A stretch of DNA of 64,000 nt from assembly GCF_902806985.1 (NCBI RefSeq), contig NZ_CADCXY010000002.1:124001-188000 (forward strand), written 5' to 3'. A program made the position numbers and the translations under genes. Source of the DNA: Pseudidiomarina piscicola (GTDB taxonomy: Bacteria; Pseudomonadota; Gammaproteobacteria; Enterobacterales; Alteromonadaceae). The notes under the pieces are model-generated. The model was not told the DNA's origin, ran no database searches, and worked only from the letters and a program-made list of their open reading frames with translations. Of the stretch, positions 46,163 through 55,699 are shown piece by piece. Every line of letters begins with the position of its first letter. Position 1 is the first letter of the stretch.

Positions 46163-47499
46163 TGAGTTGAGCGCTGTGCTTTGTCTTCGTACATGCGCTC
46201 GTCGGCTATTTTAAGTAACTCACGAACGCAAGTGATCGCCTTGGTTTTCGTCGCAAAGCCAATGCTTAATGATGGGTGGATCACTTGCTCGTTAATACAA
46301 ATTGAGCTGTGTTCTACTTGTTCTCTGATTTTCTCAATCACTTTATTTACTTTCACGGGGTCTTTTAGGCGGTGCAATAATACCAAGAACTCATCACCGC
46401 CCATGCGCGCAACAATGTCAGAACCGCGAATAGCCCGTTGAATTTCGTCGCTCACTAGTTGCAGTAATAGATCTCCCGCATGGTGACCTAAGTTATCATT
46501 GATCCGTTTAAATCGGTTTAAATCGATACTAAGCACCGTGAAGTCTGAGCGTCTCTCGTTCGACATCAATTCATCGAGGCGACGCATGGCGTAGCGCCGA
46601 TTGGCGATGCCTGTAAGTTCATCTTGGTAAGCATGAAGGCGATGCACCCGGTAACCACGCCACATAAACCAGGCGGAAAGAAAAACTAGCGCTAGGGCTG
46701 AAAACACCGTCCATTTAACTAACACATAGGGCGAATGAAGGGCTTGGGGAATCACCGATGTATAATTCCCTGCCAGTACCCACTCGCCATTTGGAATACT
46801 TACTCTCGTCACAAAATCTGGGGCGTTGAAAACTTCTGCAGGGCCAAAAAACACCTCCCCCTCGTCCCCTTTGCCATCAACCCCACGCATGGCAAGGGTC
46901 GCGCCCTGAACGTCGAGTATACCTGTGCTTTCAATCAACCTATCAAAGTCGATAATGACACTGACGGTGCCCCAATAGTTTGTATTAAACGGAGAGTCGC
47001 TGAATATCGGGTAGCGTCCTGCCAGTGCTTTACCGCCCTGCACCAACTCAAATGGCCCAGCGAGAAATACGTCTTGAAGCTCTCTTGCCTCTAACACCGA
47101 GGGGTATTGCGTGGCGCTTTCTCTTAAGTTAAATCCTATCGCGCGCTCATTGCCTGCTGCAGGGTAGTTTTTTGAAATGACATCGTCGGGCGCTACCCCC
47201 ACATTGCGAACGTTATTGGCTTTACTAATCAGAGTAGCCCCTAAGTCTAACCAATTATCCATTGCAAACTGACGGTTTAGCGTGATGACGGTTGCGAGGC
47301 TATCACCTAGGTAGATATCTCGGTAGAGACTCGACTCGAGCGTTGATTTAGCTGAAGAAACACTTACTAATGTTTTTTCTTTGGCGAGCGAACTTGCTCG
47401 ACTCTCCAGCAATGACTGAAGTTCATCTGCTGCATAAAAGGCAATCACAAAGTAGATAATGGCCACAGCGGAAAATAGCCAGCTAACTTTACTTCTCAA
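46159..47499 (-). CDS. Membrane diguanylate cyclase with periplasmic CHASE-like sensor
   Basis: A protein of 446 residues. Two membrane helices (about 7-26 and 260-280) flank a periplasmic region of ~230 residues whose segment NVGVAPDDVISKNYPAAGNERAIG resembles CHASE sensor domains. The C-terminal GGDEF domain (about 290-445) has an intact active site, RMGGDEFLVLL, preceded by LSIDLNRFKRINDNLGHHAGD. It should make cyclic di-GMP in response to an external signal; the ligand is unknown. No RxxD inhibitory site is seen in the expected place. Confidence 0.88.
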   Translation of the reverse strand: MRSKVSWLFSAVAIIYFVIAFYAADELQSLLESRASSLAKEKTLVSVSSAKSTLESSLYRDIYLGDSLATVITLNRQFAMDNWLDLGATLISKANNVRNVGVAPDDVISKNYPAAGNERAIGFNLRESATQYPSVLEARELQDVFLAGPFELVQGGKALAGRYPIFSDSPFNTNYWGTVSVIIDFDRLIESTGILDVQGATLAMRGVDGKGDEGEVFFGPAEVFNAPDFVTRVSIPNGEWVLAGNYTSVIPQALHSPYVLVKWTVFSALALVFLSAWFMWRGYRVHRLHAYQDELTGIANRRYAMRRLDELMSNERRSDFTVLSIDLNRFKRINDNLGHHAGDLLLQLVSDEIQRAIRGSDIVARMGGDEFLVLLHRLKDPVKVNKVIEKIREQVEHSSICINEQVIHPSLSIGFATKTKAITCVRELLKIADERMYEDKAQRSTH

Positions 47500-47617
47500 A
47501 CGAATTCTCTCTTAGTACGAATTGATATGACACACCACACGCTTTTTTCTGCACCTGCTTGAACCCTTTATAACACTGTTTCTGCATCCTTTAAAATTTA
47601 TTCCTAGGCTGTATCAA

Positions 47618-49162
47618 CTATAAACTCCGTAGTTGCTGCAACAATCTATCTAACGCTCGATAGCCCAAAGCCTCGGCCAAGTGGCTCGTTTCTATTGCTT
47701 CTGCGTTAGCGGCATCGGCAATTGTCCGCGCTAACCGCAAAATACGATGATAGGCACGATGAGATAATTCAAACTTTTCTATGGCGGCAACTAAAAATGC
47801 GTGTTCGTCAGCTTCAAGCCTACAAAACCGGGCCAACTCCGCTGTCTTAAGCTCACTGTTTAAGCATCCTTGGCGCTGGATCTGACTTCGCCTAACTTGT
47901 GCGACCTGTTGCCGTAACTGTGGGCTTTGCGCGGGCAGTTGTTGATGTTGCTGCTTAAGAACCTCCGGCTGTCGCGGCACCGCGACTTGCATATCAATAC
48001 GGTCTAATAAAGGTCCTGATAGCTTACTTAAATAGCGGCTGATCTGATCGGGGCTTGCTCGCGCGCTCGTTAGGGTGCCATCAAATTGTCCACACGGAGA
48101 CGGATTCAAAGCGCATATCAACTGAAACCTCGCGGGGAACTTGGCTTGATATCCGGCACGGCTTATCGACACCTGGCCAGACTCGAGCGGCTCACGCAAC
48201 GAATCTAAAACATGTCGCGAAAACTCGGGAAGCTCGTCCAAAAAAAGTAACGACTTATGCGCTAGAGAAATTTCACCAGGCTGCGGGGGAGAGCCACCGC
48301 CGACCAGCGCTGCCGCAGAACATGAATGGTGGGGAGCTCGCAACTGTCGTTGTAACCAACTTTGTGGTCTTTCAAGTCGATGCTGAAAGTTCGCAACACT
48401 TCGCACAGCTGCGACCTCAAGACCTTCTTCGTCGGTCAATGGCGGTAATAAACCAAGCAGCCGCTGTGCCAGCATGGTTTTGCCGGTGCCTGGCGGCCCC
48501 ACGAACAATAAATGATGCCCACCCATTGCCGCCAGCACTAACGCGCGCTTGGCTTGCTCCTGACCAATGACATCGGCAAGGTCACCACTGGGATAAACGT
48601 GATGATCGGTTGTCTCACCCTTCACTAGGGGGAGTTTATGTGGACCGCTCAGGTGTTCCACTACATCACGCAGGCTTTCGCCCACCACACACTGCTGCTC
48701 GCGAATCACCTGCGCCTCGGCCAGATTATCAAGCGGGATAACGGCTTCACGAGCTTCCCGGCGGCACGCGAGCAATGCCGGTAGCATGCCCTCAACGCCG
48801 CGTAATTCGCCATTTAAGGTGAGTTCGCCATAGAACTCACGCGATACCACTGCGCTTTCGCTCAACTGACCGTCGGCTGCGAGAATGCCAATAGCTATGG
48901 CTAAGTCGTAGCGCGCTCCGTGTTTAGGTAAGTCCGCGGGTGCCAGGTTAACGGTAATTTTGCTACCTCGGGGAAAGGTAAACTCGCTCGCCTGAATCGC
49001 CGAACGTACGCGGTCCCGTGCTTCGCGCACACCGGCTTGCGGCATGCCGACCACCGTAAAGGCCGGCAGCCCGGACGCCAGACACACCTCGACCGTCACC
49101 AGCGGTGCTTCCATGCCATACAATGCCCGGGTAAACACCCGCGCCAAACTGATCGAGCCCAT
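47618..49162 (-). CDS. YifB family Mg-chelatase-like AAA ATPase (ComM type)
   Basis: A protein of 514 residues from the ATG at 49162, preceded by AAAGGAG; a frame extension to 49204 is not needed. The N-terminal Lon-protease-like fold holds ASGLPAFTVVGMPQAGVREARDRV. The ATPase part has Walker A GPPGTGKTMLAQRLL and Walker B LLFLDELPEF. In Vibrio and Haemophilus, ComM proteins of this family are branch-migration helicases that aid natural transformation. comF in this window is another gene linked to that process. Confidence 0.91.
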   Translation of the reverse strand: MGSISLARVFTRALYGMEAPLVTVEVCLASGLPAFTVVGMPQAGVREARDRVRSAIQASEFTFPRGSKITVNLAPADLPKHGARYDLAIAIGILAADGQLSESAVVSREFYGELTLNGELRGVEGMLPALLACRREAREAVIPLDNLAEAQVIREQQCVVGESLRDVVEHLSGPHKLPLVKGETTDHHVYPSGDLADVIGQEQAKRALVLAAMGGHHLLFVGPPGTGKTMLAQRLLGLLPPLTDEEGLEVAAVRSVANFQHRLERPQSWLQRQLRAPHHSCSAAALVGGGSPPQPGEISLAHKSLLFLDELPEFSRHVLDSLREPLESGQVSISRAGYQAKFPARFQLICALNPSPCGQFDGTLTSARASPDQISRYLSKLSGPLLDRIDMQVAVPRQPEVLKQQHQQLPAQSPQLRQQVAQVRRSQIQRQGCLNSELKTAELARFCRLEADEHAFLVAAIEKFELSHRAYHRILRLARTIADAANAEAIETSHLAEALGYRALDRLLQQLRSL

Positions 49163-49323
49163 CGTCACTCCTTTGACTTTCAGCCACAAACGCATTTTGT
49201 CCAATCAGTATAACGACCACCAATAAATGATGCGCCGCCGCAACAACGGATTTTTCCTTACGAGATCACCGCTCGTTTTGGGAGTCTTACGCAAACCAAT
49301 TGCTACCCTCGACAAATAAAAGG

Positions 49324-49359
49324 TTGCAACAGGCTGCTAGCAACTGTACAAATATACAG
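49324..49359 (+). promoter_or_regulatory. SOS (LexA) box and likely promoter of yebG
   Basis: CTGTACAAATATACAG at 49344-49359 is a perfect CTGT-N8-ACAG box. A -35-like TTGCAA (49324-49329) stands 17 bases before a weak -10-like TACAAA (49347-49352) inside the box. Confidence 0.88.
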
Positions 49360-49365
49360 TTCTTT

Positions 49366-49391
49366 TTTAACTATCCATTTTAACTATCCAT
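49366..49391 (+). repeat. Perfect 13-bp tandem duplication in the yebG leader
   Basis: TTTAACTATCCAT occurs twice, back to back (49366-49378 and 49379-49391), between the SOS box and the yebG ribosome site. Confidence 0.9.
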
Positions 49392-49402
49392 AAGGATCAA
49401 CT

Positions 49403-49678
49403 ATGCCGGTAGTAACTCAATACGTTGTTGTGCGAGACGGAGAGGATAAGATGACATTTACCACGAAAGCTGAGGCCGATGCCTACGACAAGATGTTGGA
49501 CATGGTTGATGGACTCGTTCCCCTGCTTGAACGTAGCGAAACAATCACCGATGAAAAAACGCTTGAAGACCTTGCCATGTTCCTAGCACGCGAGCGCGAA
49601 CATGTATTAATTGCCTTAGGAGCGAAAAAGCCAGCGAAGAAAAAAACCTCGAAACCTGCGGATGCACCGGCTAAATGA
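49403..49678 (+). CDS. yebG: YebG family SOS-induced protein
   Basis: A small protein of 91 residues. The core QYVVVRDGEDKMTFTTKAEA followed by DAYDKMLDM matches E. coli YebG, a LexA-controlled protein of unclear function. The C-terminus is a Lys/Ala/Pro-rich tail (KKPAKKKTSKPADAPAK), which could bind nucleic acid. A perfect LexA box upstream supports the assignment, and AAGGA lies 6 bases before the ATG. Confidence 0.92.
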   Translation: MPVVTQYVVVRDGEDKMTFTTKAEADAYDKMLDMVDGLVPLLERSETITDEKTLEDLAMFLAREREHVLIALGAKKPAKKKTSKPADAPAK

Positions 49679-49787
49679 CATTAAGCTGTTGTTAATGCCA
49701 GTTGCCGCTTCCTTGTGTCTGCTTCTGTTTGTGTGGCCGCTTTAATAAAACGTAGTTTCGCTAGCTTATCCCAAAGCCTAAGCTGGC

Positions 49788-50531
49788 TTACCAGTAGTGT
49801 TCCACAGTAACGTTGCCCGGTTTGCGGCGTAGGTTTTTCGGTAGGCCTTTGTCGGCGAGTACTTGTTTGGCGTCACGGATCATATCGGGATTACCGCATA
49901 ACATGACCTGCGCGTTCTCGTTAAGCTCATCGCCCAGGGCAGCTTCCAGCTTGCCGTCGACGATGAGGGACGGGATTCGACCACGCAGCGCGCCGGTGGC
50001 GTCTTCGCGGCTTACCACAGGCTGATAATGAAGCTGCCCTGGATGGGCAGCAACCCAATCCAGGATTTGTTGCTGATAGGCTAAGTCGGCCTCATAACGC
50101 ACTGCATGAATCAGGTGAATACGGGCAAAACGTTCGTAAGGAATCGTCGTCGTCAGCATAGACAGATAGGGGCCAATACCGGTGCCAGTGGCGATCAGCC
50201 ATAGGCTCTCGCCCTCGGGCACTTCATTTAGGGTAAAAAAGCCACTCGGTGGCTGGCTCACCTCAATCGACTGACCGGCGCGTAAGTCATGTAAGCGGGG
50301 CGAAAAATCGCCGTCGTGCACGCGGTTGACCAAAAAGTCGAGGATCGGATCATCAGGACCATTGACCAGTGAGTACGCACGCTGAATACGCTGTTCCTCA
50401 GTATGCAGGCCTAAGCGCACAAATTGCCCGGCGATAAACTCAAACGGCTTGGGTACCCGCACCCGTAAACTGAATAACTCATTGTTCCATGCATGATTCT
50501 CGATCACTTCGCCAGTCATCCACTGTGCCAT
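49788..50531 (-). CDS. fpr: Ferredoxin--NADP+ reductase Fpr
   Basis: A flavoprotein of 247 residues from the ATG at 50531, with AGGTGG just upstream. The FAD-binding segment is RAYSLVNGP and the NADP-binding segment is IATGTGIGPYLSML. The C-terminus VTVEHYW has the terminal aromatic residue of the short bacterial Fpr type. It moves electrons between NADPH and ferredoxin or flavodoxin and takes part in the oxidative stress response. Confidence 0.94.
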   Translation of the reverse strand: MAQWMTGEVIENHAWNNELFSLRVRVPKPFEFIAGQFVRLGLHTEEQRIQRAYSLVNGPDDPILDFLVNRVHDGDFSPRLHDLRAGQSIEVSQPPSGFFTLNEVPEGESLWLIATGTGIGPYLSMLTTTIPYERFARIHLIHAVRYEADLAYQQQILDWVAAHPGQLHYQPVVSREDATGALRGRIPSLIVDGKLEAALGDELNENAQVMLCGNPDMIRDAKQVLADKGLPKNLRRKPGNVTVEHYW

Positions 50532-50563
50532 GGGTACCACCTTTTTCAATTTGCCAATTAACT

Positions 50564-50809
50564 TTAGTCGTTTTTGTCCTGTTGCAGAGCTTGCAGTTGC
50601 TGCTCCAAGGCTTCAACACGCTGGCGCAAACGTAGCAAAAGTTGTTGCTGTACGTCGAGCTCTTCGTGGGTAACCACGTCGAGTTTGCCTAACTGCTGCT
50701 GCAGAATTTGTTTGATTCGTTGTTCCATGCTGCCAGCAAAATCCTTCATGCCAGCGGGGATGCTATCATTGATTTGTTTCGCAATGTCTTCAATTTTTTT
50801 CGCGTCCAT
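50564..50809 (-). CDS. ubiK: Ubiquinone biosynthesis accessory factor UbiK (BMFP family)
   Basis: A protein of 81 residues with a membrane-fusogenic N-terminal helix (KIEDIAKQINDSIPAGMKDF) and a C-terminal coiled coil (LLLRLRQRVEALEQQLQALQ), the exact UbiK/YqiC layout. It binds UbiJ and helps the late steps of ubiquinone synthesis. It lies 33 bases upstream of fpr, in the same direction. Confidence 0.92.
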   Translation of the reverse strand: MDAKKIEDIAKQINDSIPAGMKDFAGSMEQRIKQILQQQLGKLDVVTHEELDVQQQLLLRLRQRVEALEQQLQALQQDKND

Positions 50810-50926
50810 TACAAACTCCTTGGGCGAATTACGGAATAGTCTTTTAGCTTAGCAGGAGTTTACGGTAAAATCTGCTGTTCAGTTCGCTAAGACAGCGCCC
50901 ATTTTTCGCAAATTCATAAGGCCATC

Positions 50927-52936
50927 ATGAAGTTAAACCCACGCCAACAAGAAGCGGTTGAAGCCATCGGTGGTCCGGTACTGGTGCTCGCTGGCGCGGG
51001 CAGTGGCAAAACGCGCGTGATCACTGAGAAGATCGCCTACTTGATTACCCGCTGTCAGTATCAAGCTCGACATATTGCAGCTGTGACCTTTACCAATAAG
51101 GCCGCGCGGGAAATGAAAGAGCGCATCGGAAAGACGCTCGGCCGACAGCAGATCCGTGGTCTCACCGTGTCCACTTTTCATACTCTCGGGTTAAGTATTA
51201 TCCGCAAAGAGGTTAAGCAGCTGGGCTTAAAGTCGGGCTTTTCCCTGTTCGATGATCAAGATAGTTTTGCCTTGCTCAAGGCGTTAACCGAACCCGAACT
51301 GGACGGTGACAAAGACACCTTGAAGCGCTTGCAGAGCCAAATTGGCAACTGGAAAAATGCCATGTGGACACCGCAACAGGCGCTGACGCATGCAAAAACG
51401 CCAGATGAGGAAGAATTTGCCGAGTTTTACCGTCGCTATCAGCAAAATATGCGTGCCTGTAACGCGTTAGATTTTGATGACCTCATCTTGCTGCCGACCC
51501 AGCTGCTGGCCAGCGATGCCGCCGCACGCGAGCGCTGGCAGAAAAAGTTTCAGTATTTATTGGTCGATGAGTATCAGGATACCAATACGTCTCAATACCA
51601 GCTAGTGAAACTGCTGGTCGGTGAGCAAGCGCGTTTCACCGTGGTCGGTGACGATGATCAGTCGATCTACTCCTGGCGCGGGGCGCAGCCGCAGAATCTC
51701 GCATTATTGCAACAAGATTTTCCGCAGTTACAGGTGATAAAGCTTGAGCAAAATTACCGTTCCCATGGCCGTATTCTTAAGTCGGCGAATATTCTGATTG
51801 AGAACAATCCCCATGTGTTCGAGAAGAAACTGTTCTCAGAAATGGAGTACGGGGTACCGCTGCGGGTCATTTATGGCCGCAATGAAGAACATGAGGCAGA
51901 GCGTGTGGTTGCCGAGATTGTACGCCGGCGCTTTTTGGAACGTACGCCCTACTCGCATTTCGCAGTGCTTTATCGCGGCAACCATCAGTCACGCATTTTT
52001 GAGAAAGCCTTGTTGACCAACCGTATTCCGTACCGCATGACCGGTGGCCAAAGCTTTTTTGCCCGGGCCGAAGTGAAAGACATCATGGCCTACCTGCGCT
52101 TGCTTATGAATCCGACCGATGACACGGCCTTTATTCGGGTCGTCAATGTGCCCAAGCGCGGTATTGGTCCGCATACGGTCGAACGCATCGGTGAGCTAGC
52201 CCACGAATTGCACACCAGTTTACTGGAAGCCGCCCAGCATCAAGCGCTAAAAACACGCTTGGGTAGTCGCGAGTATCAATCAGTACAGTTGTTTACCCAT
52301 CTGATCAAACAGACCGCTCGACGCTGTGACGATAGCCGTGAGGTCATGCCCGCGCTTTATCAGCTAATTAAAGAAATTGGTTATGAAGAATGGCTGTACG
52401 AAGCCAGTCCAAGCCAAAGTGCGGCAGAAATGCGCTACAAGAATATCAGCGAATTGCTACGCTGGGTCGGCGAGATGATCAAAGGTGACGACGAGCATGA
52501 GCCGTTAAACTTTGAACAAGCGGTGGCCAAGCTCTGTCTGCGTGACCTGATGTCACGCCATGAGGAAGAAGAGTTTGGCGACCAGGTGCAGCTGATGACC
52601 TTGCATGCCTCAAAAGGGCTGGAGTTTCCACACGTGTTCTTAGTCGGTATGGAAGAGGGGTTGCTGCCCCATCAATCAAGTATCGATGACAATATGGTGG
52701 AAGAAGAGCGGCGCCTTGCCTATGTTGGGATCACCCGCGCGCAGCAGTCGTTAATCTTTACCATGGCGAAAGAACGGCGCCAATATGGCGACCTGCTGCG
52801 GCCAGAGCCCAGCCGATTTTTATTCGAATTACCGCAAGATGACCTGGAATGGGAAGGAAAAACGCCTATTACGCCGGAAAGAGAAGAAGAGTGGCGAAAC
52901 GATGGGCTGTCAATGCTAAGGAATGCGCTTAAATAG
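50927..52936 (+). CDS. rep: ATP-dependent DNA helicase Rep
   Basis: A UvrD/Rep superfamily 1A helicase of 669 residues. It begins MKLNPRQQEAVEAIGGPVLV, then Walker A AGAGSGKT, motif Ia AVTFTNKAAREMKERI, motif II VDEYQDTN and motif III VGDDDQSIYSWRGA, with motifs V and VI near the C-terminus (TLHASKGLEF, AYVGITRA). The N-terminus is more like Rep than UvrD. It helps replication forks pass protein blocks. Confidence 0.95.
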   Translation: MKLNPRQQEAVEAIGGPVLVLAGAGSGKTRVITEKIAYLITRCQYQARHIAAVTFTNKAAREMKERIGKTLGRQQIRGLTVSTFHTLGLSIIRKEVKQLGLKSGFSLFDDQDSFALLKALTEPELDGDKDTLKRLQSQIGNWKNAMWTPQQALTHAKTPDEEEFAEFYRRYQQNMRACNALDFDDLILLPTQLLASDAAARERWQKKFQYLLVDEYQDTNTSQYQLVKLLVGEQARFTVVGDDDQSIYSWRGAQPQNLALLQQDFPQLQVIKLEQNYRSHGRILKSANILIENNPHVFEKKLFSEMEYGVPLRVIYGRNEEHEAERVVAEIVRRRFLERTPYSHFAVLYRGNHQSRIFEKALLTNRIPYRMTGGQSFFARAEVKDIMAYLRLLMNPTDDTAFIRVVNVPKRGIGPHTVERIGELAHELHTSLLEAAQHQALKTRLGSREYQSVQLFTHLIKQTARRCDDSREVMPALYQLIKEIGYEEWLYEASPSQSAAEMRYKNISELLRWVGEMIKGDDEHEPLNFEQAVAKLCLRDLMSRHEEEEFGDQVQLMTLHASKGLEFPHVFLVGMEEGLLPHQSSIDDNMVEEERRLAYVGITRAQQSLIFTMAKERRQYGDLLRPEPSRFLFELPQDDLEWEGKTPITPEREEEWRNDGLSMLRNALK

Positions 52937-55505
52937 CTTCCTGCTTTTCACGTTTGTGAAGCCAGATAGGCTCGCCTAATTGCTTACCCACACCGATTTG
53001 TACGCCCGATTGGCGCAACGCCTGCAATTGAGCTGGAGTATCTATTCCCGCAGCCGCGATGGTAATCGACAACTCATTACATAAGTTTACGACATTACGA
53101 ACCATCACTCCGGCACGTTTACTATTCGCAGTTTCCTCGACGAAGCGAGGGTCTAACTTAACGTGGGTAAATGGATAATTCAGTAGATATTGTAAAGCGC
53201 CAGAGCTACGGCCAAAGTCGTTCAGAGCGAGCCCGACGCCAGCATCAGCAAGCGTTTTTAAGGCGGTCAGTTGGCGCTTGGAGTTATCGCTGAGCTCTGT
53301 TTCACTAAACTCAAAAACCAGTCGACTGGGCGCGATACCTGCCTGTTTGACAATCGCCAATAGATTTTTTACATCAGCCAGCTTATATAGATGCTTGGTC
53401 GATAAACTAACGTAAATAGGCAAGTCTGATTTCTCGCCTGCCAAGATTTCACAGCACCGCGTGAGCATCCAATGATCAAGGGATAGAATCATCCCGGTTT
53501 TCTCGGCAATGTTGAGAAAGTTTTGTGGTGTCAATAGCTGTTCACCACGTTGCCAGCGAACCAAAACTTCACGCGCTTTGCCAGCGCCATCATCGAGCGA
53601 AACTAAGTCAAATTGTTGTAGTACGAAATCTTGATCGAACTGAGCATGACGCAGTTCCGACTCGCGATGTAACGACGCCACAAGATCTTTATGGATACTC
53701 TCGTCAAATACCACGTATCGACCGCGCCCCATACTTTTTGCTTGATACATTGCTGCGTCTGCGTCACGCAATAGCCGTTCCGCCGAGTCATTACGAGACT
53801 TACACTCAGCAATGCCAACACTTGCCCCAGAATAATGTTCGGTTTCGCCGAACACAAATGGCTGACGCATCTGTTCAATTACCCGAGTCGCAATATCTTT
53901 CGCATCATCGATACGGCTAATCAGATTGAGTAAAATAACAAATTCGTCGCCACCTAAACGCGCTACTGTATCGTTGTCTCGCACACATTCACCGATTCGA
54001 CGGCTTGCTTCTAGCAAGAACTCATCACCGGCGGAGTGTCCGAGTGAATCGTTGATATCTTTAAACCGATCGAGGTCAACAAACAGGACTGCGAAATTAT
54101 GGCTTGGGAAGCGACGCTTCTGCTTTAATGCCTGCTGTAACCGTTCAGTAAACATTGAGCGGTTAGGTAAGCCCGTTAAGGTGTCGTGGTGAGCATCATA
54201 AAACAGCTTCTCTTCGATCTTCTTACGGCGCTCTATTTCGCCCACCAGCTCTTCTGTTCGTTCCGCTACTTTTTTCTCAAGGAAAGCATTGACTCGTTTA
54301 ACTTCATCGGCATTTCGACGTCGCTCAATCGCCACCGCTACATGTTGTGAGACAAAGTTTAACAGTTCTAGGTCGTCTTTTTTATAGCTGACCTTGTCGG
54401 TATAGGTTTGTACCGATAACACTCCAATCACTTGGTCATCGACCAATAACGGTGAACCTAGCCACTGAGTGGGACGAGTGCCATAGCGCTTGTGTTTGAA
54501 TTCAACTTTGTTTGCAGCGACTAACTGGTCATAGGCTTCGGTATCGATATACGCCGGCTTTTTGGTGGCGATAACATACTCCGTTAAGCCTTTGCTCAAC
54601 GGGCGCCGCTCAAGCAGTTGAGCGTCGCGTTCATCCACATAATAAGGGAAGCGAATATGCTTACGATCGTCATCAAGTAAAGCAACGAAAAAGTTATCGT
54701 TATTCATCAACAGGCCGATTTGCCGATGCAACTGCTTGAAAAAGTTCTCCATATTCTCCGAGGTGTTCGTCAACTCAGAAATTGCATACAGCACGGCTGA
54801 GAGCTTCTCTGCCCGTTTACGTTCTACAATTTGCTCTTCGAGATCGCGGTTGATATCGCGTAAGCTTGCAGTCTGTCGATCTATTTCCTCTCGCATAAAT
54901 TCGCGTTGCCGGATCCGCTCCAACGCGTTCACGATATGTTGTGATACGAACATGAACAGCTCTTTGTCGGCAGCGGTATAGCCAATGTTCTCGGTATAAC
55001 TTTGCACGACCATTGCGCCAATAACACGTTCGCCACTTTTCAGAGGCACGCCTAACCAGTCGACTGGCGGTGCGCCTAAGTCTCGAATTTCGCCGGCTTT
55101 AACGAGCGCGTGGAAGTTTTCTTCATTCAATAAGAACGGCGCTGACGTTCGCATGACGTAACCGGTCATACCCTGCCGCAACACCTCGGCTGGAAACTGT
55201 TCATTGCTGGGAACATCGTCGTATTCATCAACAAAGTACACGAATTTAACGGTATCTTTGTTTTCGTCGAAAAGGCATACGAAAAAGTTTTTCGCCATCA
55301 TCAACTCGTCAATGATGGCGTGTAAGGCCGGATAAAACTCAGACATGTCGCGAGCGGACGAGGCGAGTTCTGAAATGCGGAAAAGGGCTTTCTGCACGAC
55401 TTCAGATTGTCGGTACTTCAAAGCAATGTTCTTTAGACGCGCCACAGCCTTACGCAAGCGCGCAATATCTCTGGACTCTGTAGCTATCTGAAGTTCGTTG
55501 TTCAT
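52929..55505 (-). CDS. GAF-GAF-GGDEF-EAL signalling protein with degenerate EAL domain
   Basis: A soluble protein of 858 residues: two GAF-like sensor domains (about 30-200 and 235-405) joined by coiled coils, then GGDEF (about 430-600) and an EAL-like domain (about 610-850). The cyclase site is intact (RLGGDEFVILL, after FVDLDRFKDINDSLGHSAGD). The EAL half has lost key residues: the signature reads REVLVRW, the DDFG loop reads LNDFGRSSG, and the segment normally reading AEGVE reads AAGID. So it probably makes cyclic di-GMP but does not degrade it. It overlaps the rep end by 8 bases. Confidence 0.88.
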   Translation of the reverse strand: MNNELQIATESRDIARLRKAVARLKNIALKYRQSEVVQKALFRISELASSARDMSEFYPALHAIIDELMMAKNFFVCLFDENKDTVKFVYFVDEYDDVPSNEQFPAEVLRQGMTGYVMRTSAPFLLNEENFHALVKAGEIRDLGAPPVDWLGVPLKSGERVIGAMVVQSYTENIGYTAADKELFMFVSQHIVNALERIRQREFMREEIDRQTASLRDINRDLEEQIVERKRAEKLSAVLYAISELTNTSENMENFFKQLHRQIGLLMNNDNFFVALLDDDRKHIRFPYYVDERDAQLLERRPLSKGLTEYVIATKKPAYIDTEAYDQLVAANKVEFKHKRYGTRPTQWLGSPLLVDDQVIGVLSVQTYTDKVSYKKDDLELLNFVSQHVAVAIERRRNADEVKRVNAFLEKKVAERTEELVGEIERRKKIEEKLFYDAHHDTLTGLPNRSMFTERLQQALKQKRRFPSHNFAVLFVDLDRFKDINDSLGHSAGDEFLLEASRRIGECVRDNDTVARLGGDEFVILLNLISRIDDAKDIATRVIEQMRQPFVFGETEHYSGASVGIAECKSRNDSAERLLRDADAAMYQAKSMGRGRYVVFDESIHKDLVASLHRESELRHAQFDQDFVLQQFDLVSLDDGAGKAREVLVRWQRGEQLLTPQNFLNIAEKTGMILSLDHWMLTRCCEILAGEKSDLPIYVSLSTKHLYKLADVKNLLAIVKQAGIAPSRLVFEFSETELSDNSKRQLTALKTLADAGVGLALNDFGRSSGALQYLLNYPFTHVKLDPRFVEETANSKRAGVMVRNVVNLCNELSITIAAAGIDTPAQLQALRQSGVQIGVGKQLGEPIWLHKREKQEAI

Positions 55506-55647
55506 CGGCTTTTATAAGCTCTATTTAGATTTTATTATTCAGATCATTGCTTTTTTGTTGTTGTTTTTTGTGCAATAGTTAGCCCGATTATATCTTTACA
55601 TTTCTTTACACGAAAGGCTTTTGCTCTATTTTTCGTCAAATTTCTTG

Positions 55648-55673
55648 CAAAAAAAAACCGCCGAAGCGGTTTT
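55648..55673 (-). terminator. Rho-independent terminator after cytochrome c5 gene
   Basis: On the minus strand, AAAACCGC / GCGGTTTT pair around a TTCG loop, followed by a T-run. It lies about 27 bases beyond the cytochrome stop. Confidence 0.88.
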
Positions 55674-55699
55674 CCTTTAGTAATCAATAACATTCTAAA

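Noticed and set aside
48055-48570. 171-codon frame on the plus strand
   Set aside because: It is antisense to the YifB-type ATPase and lacks recognisable features.
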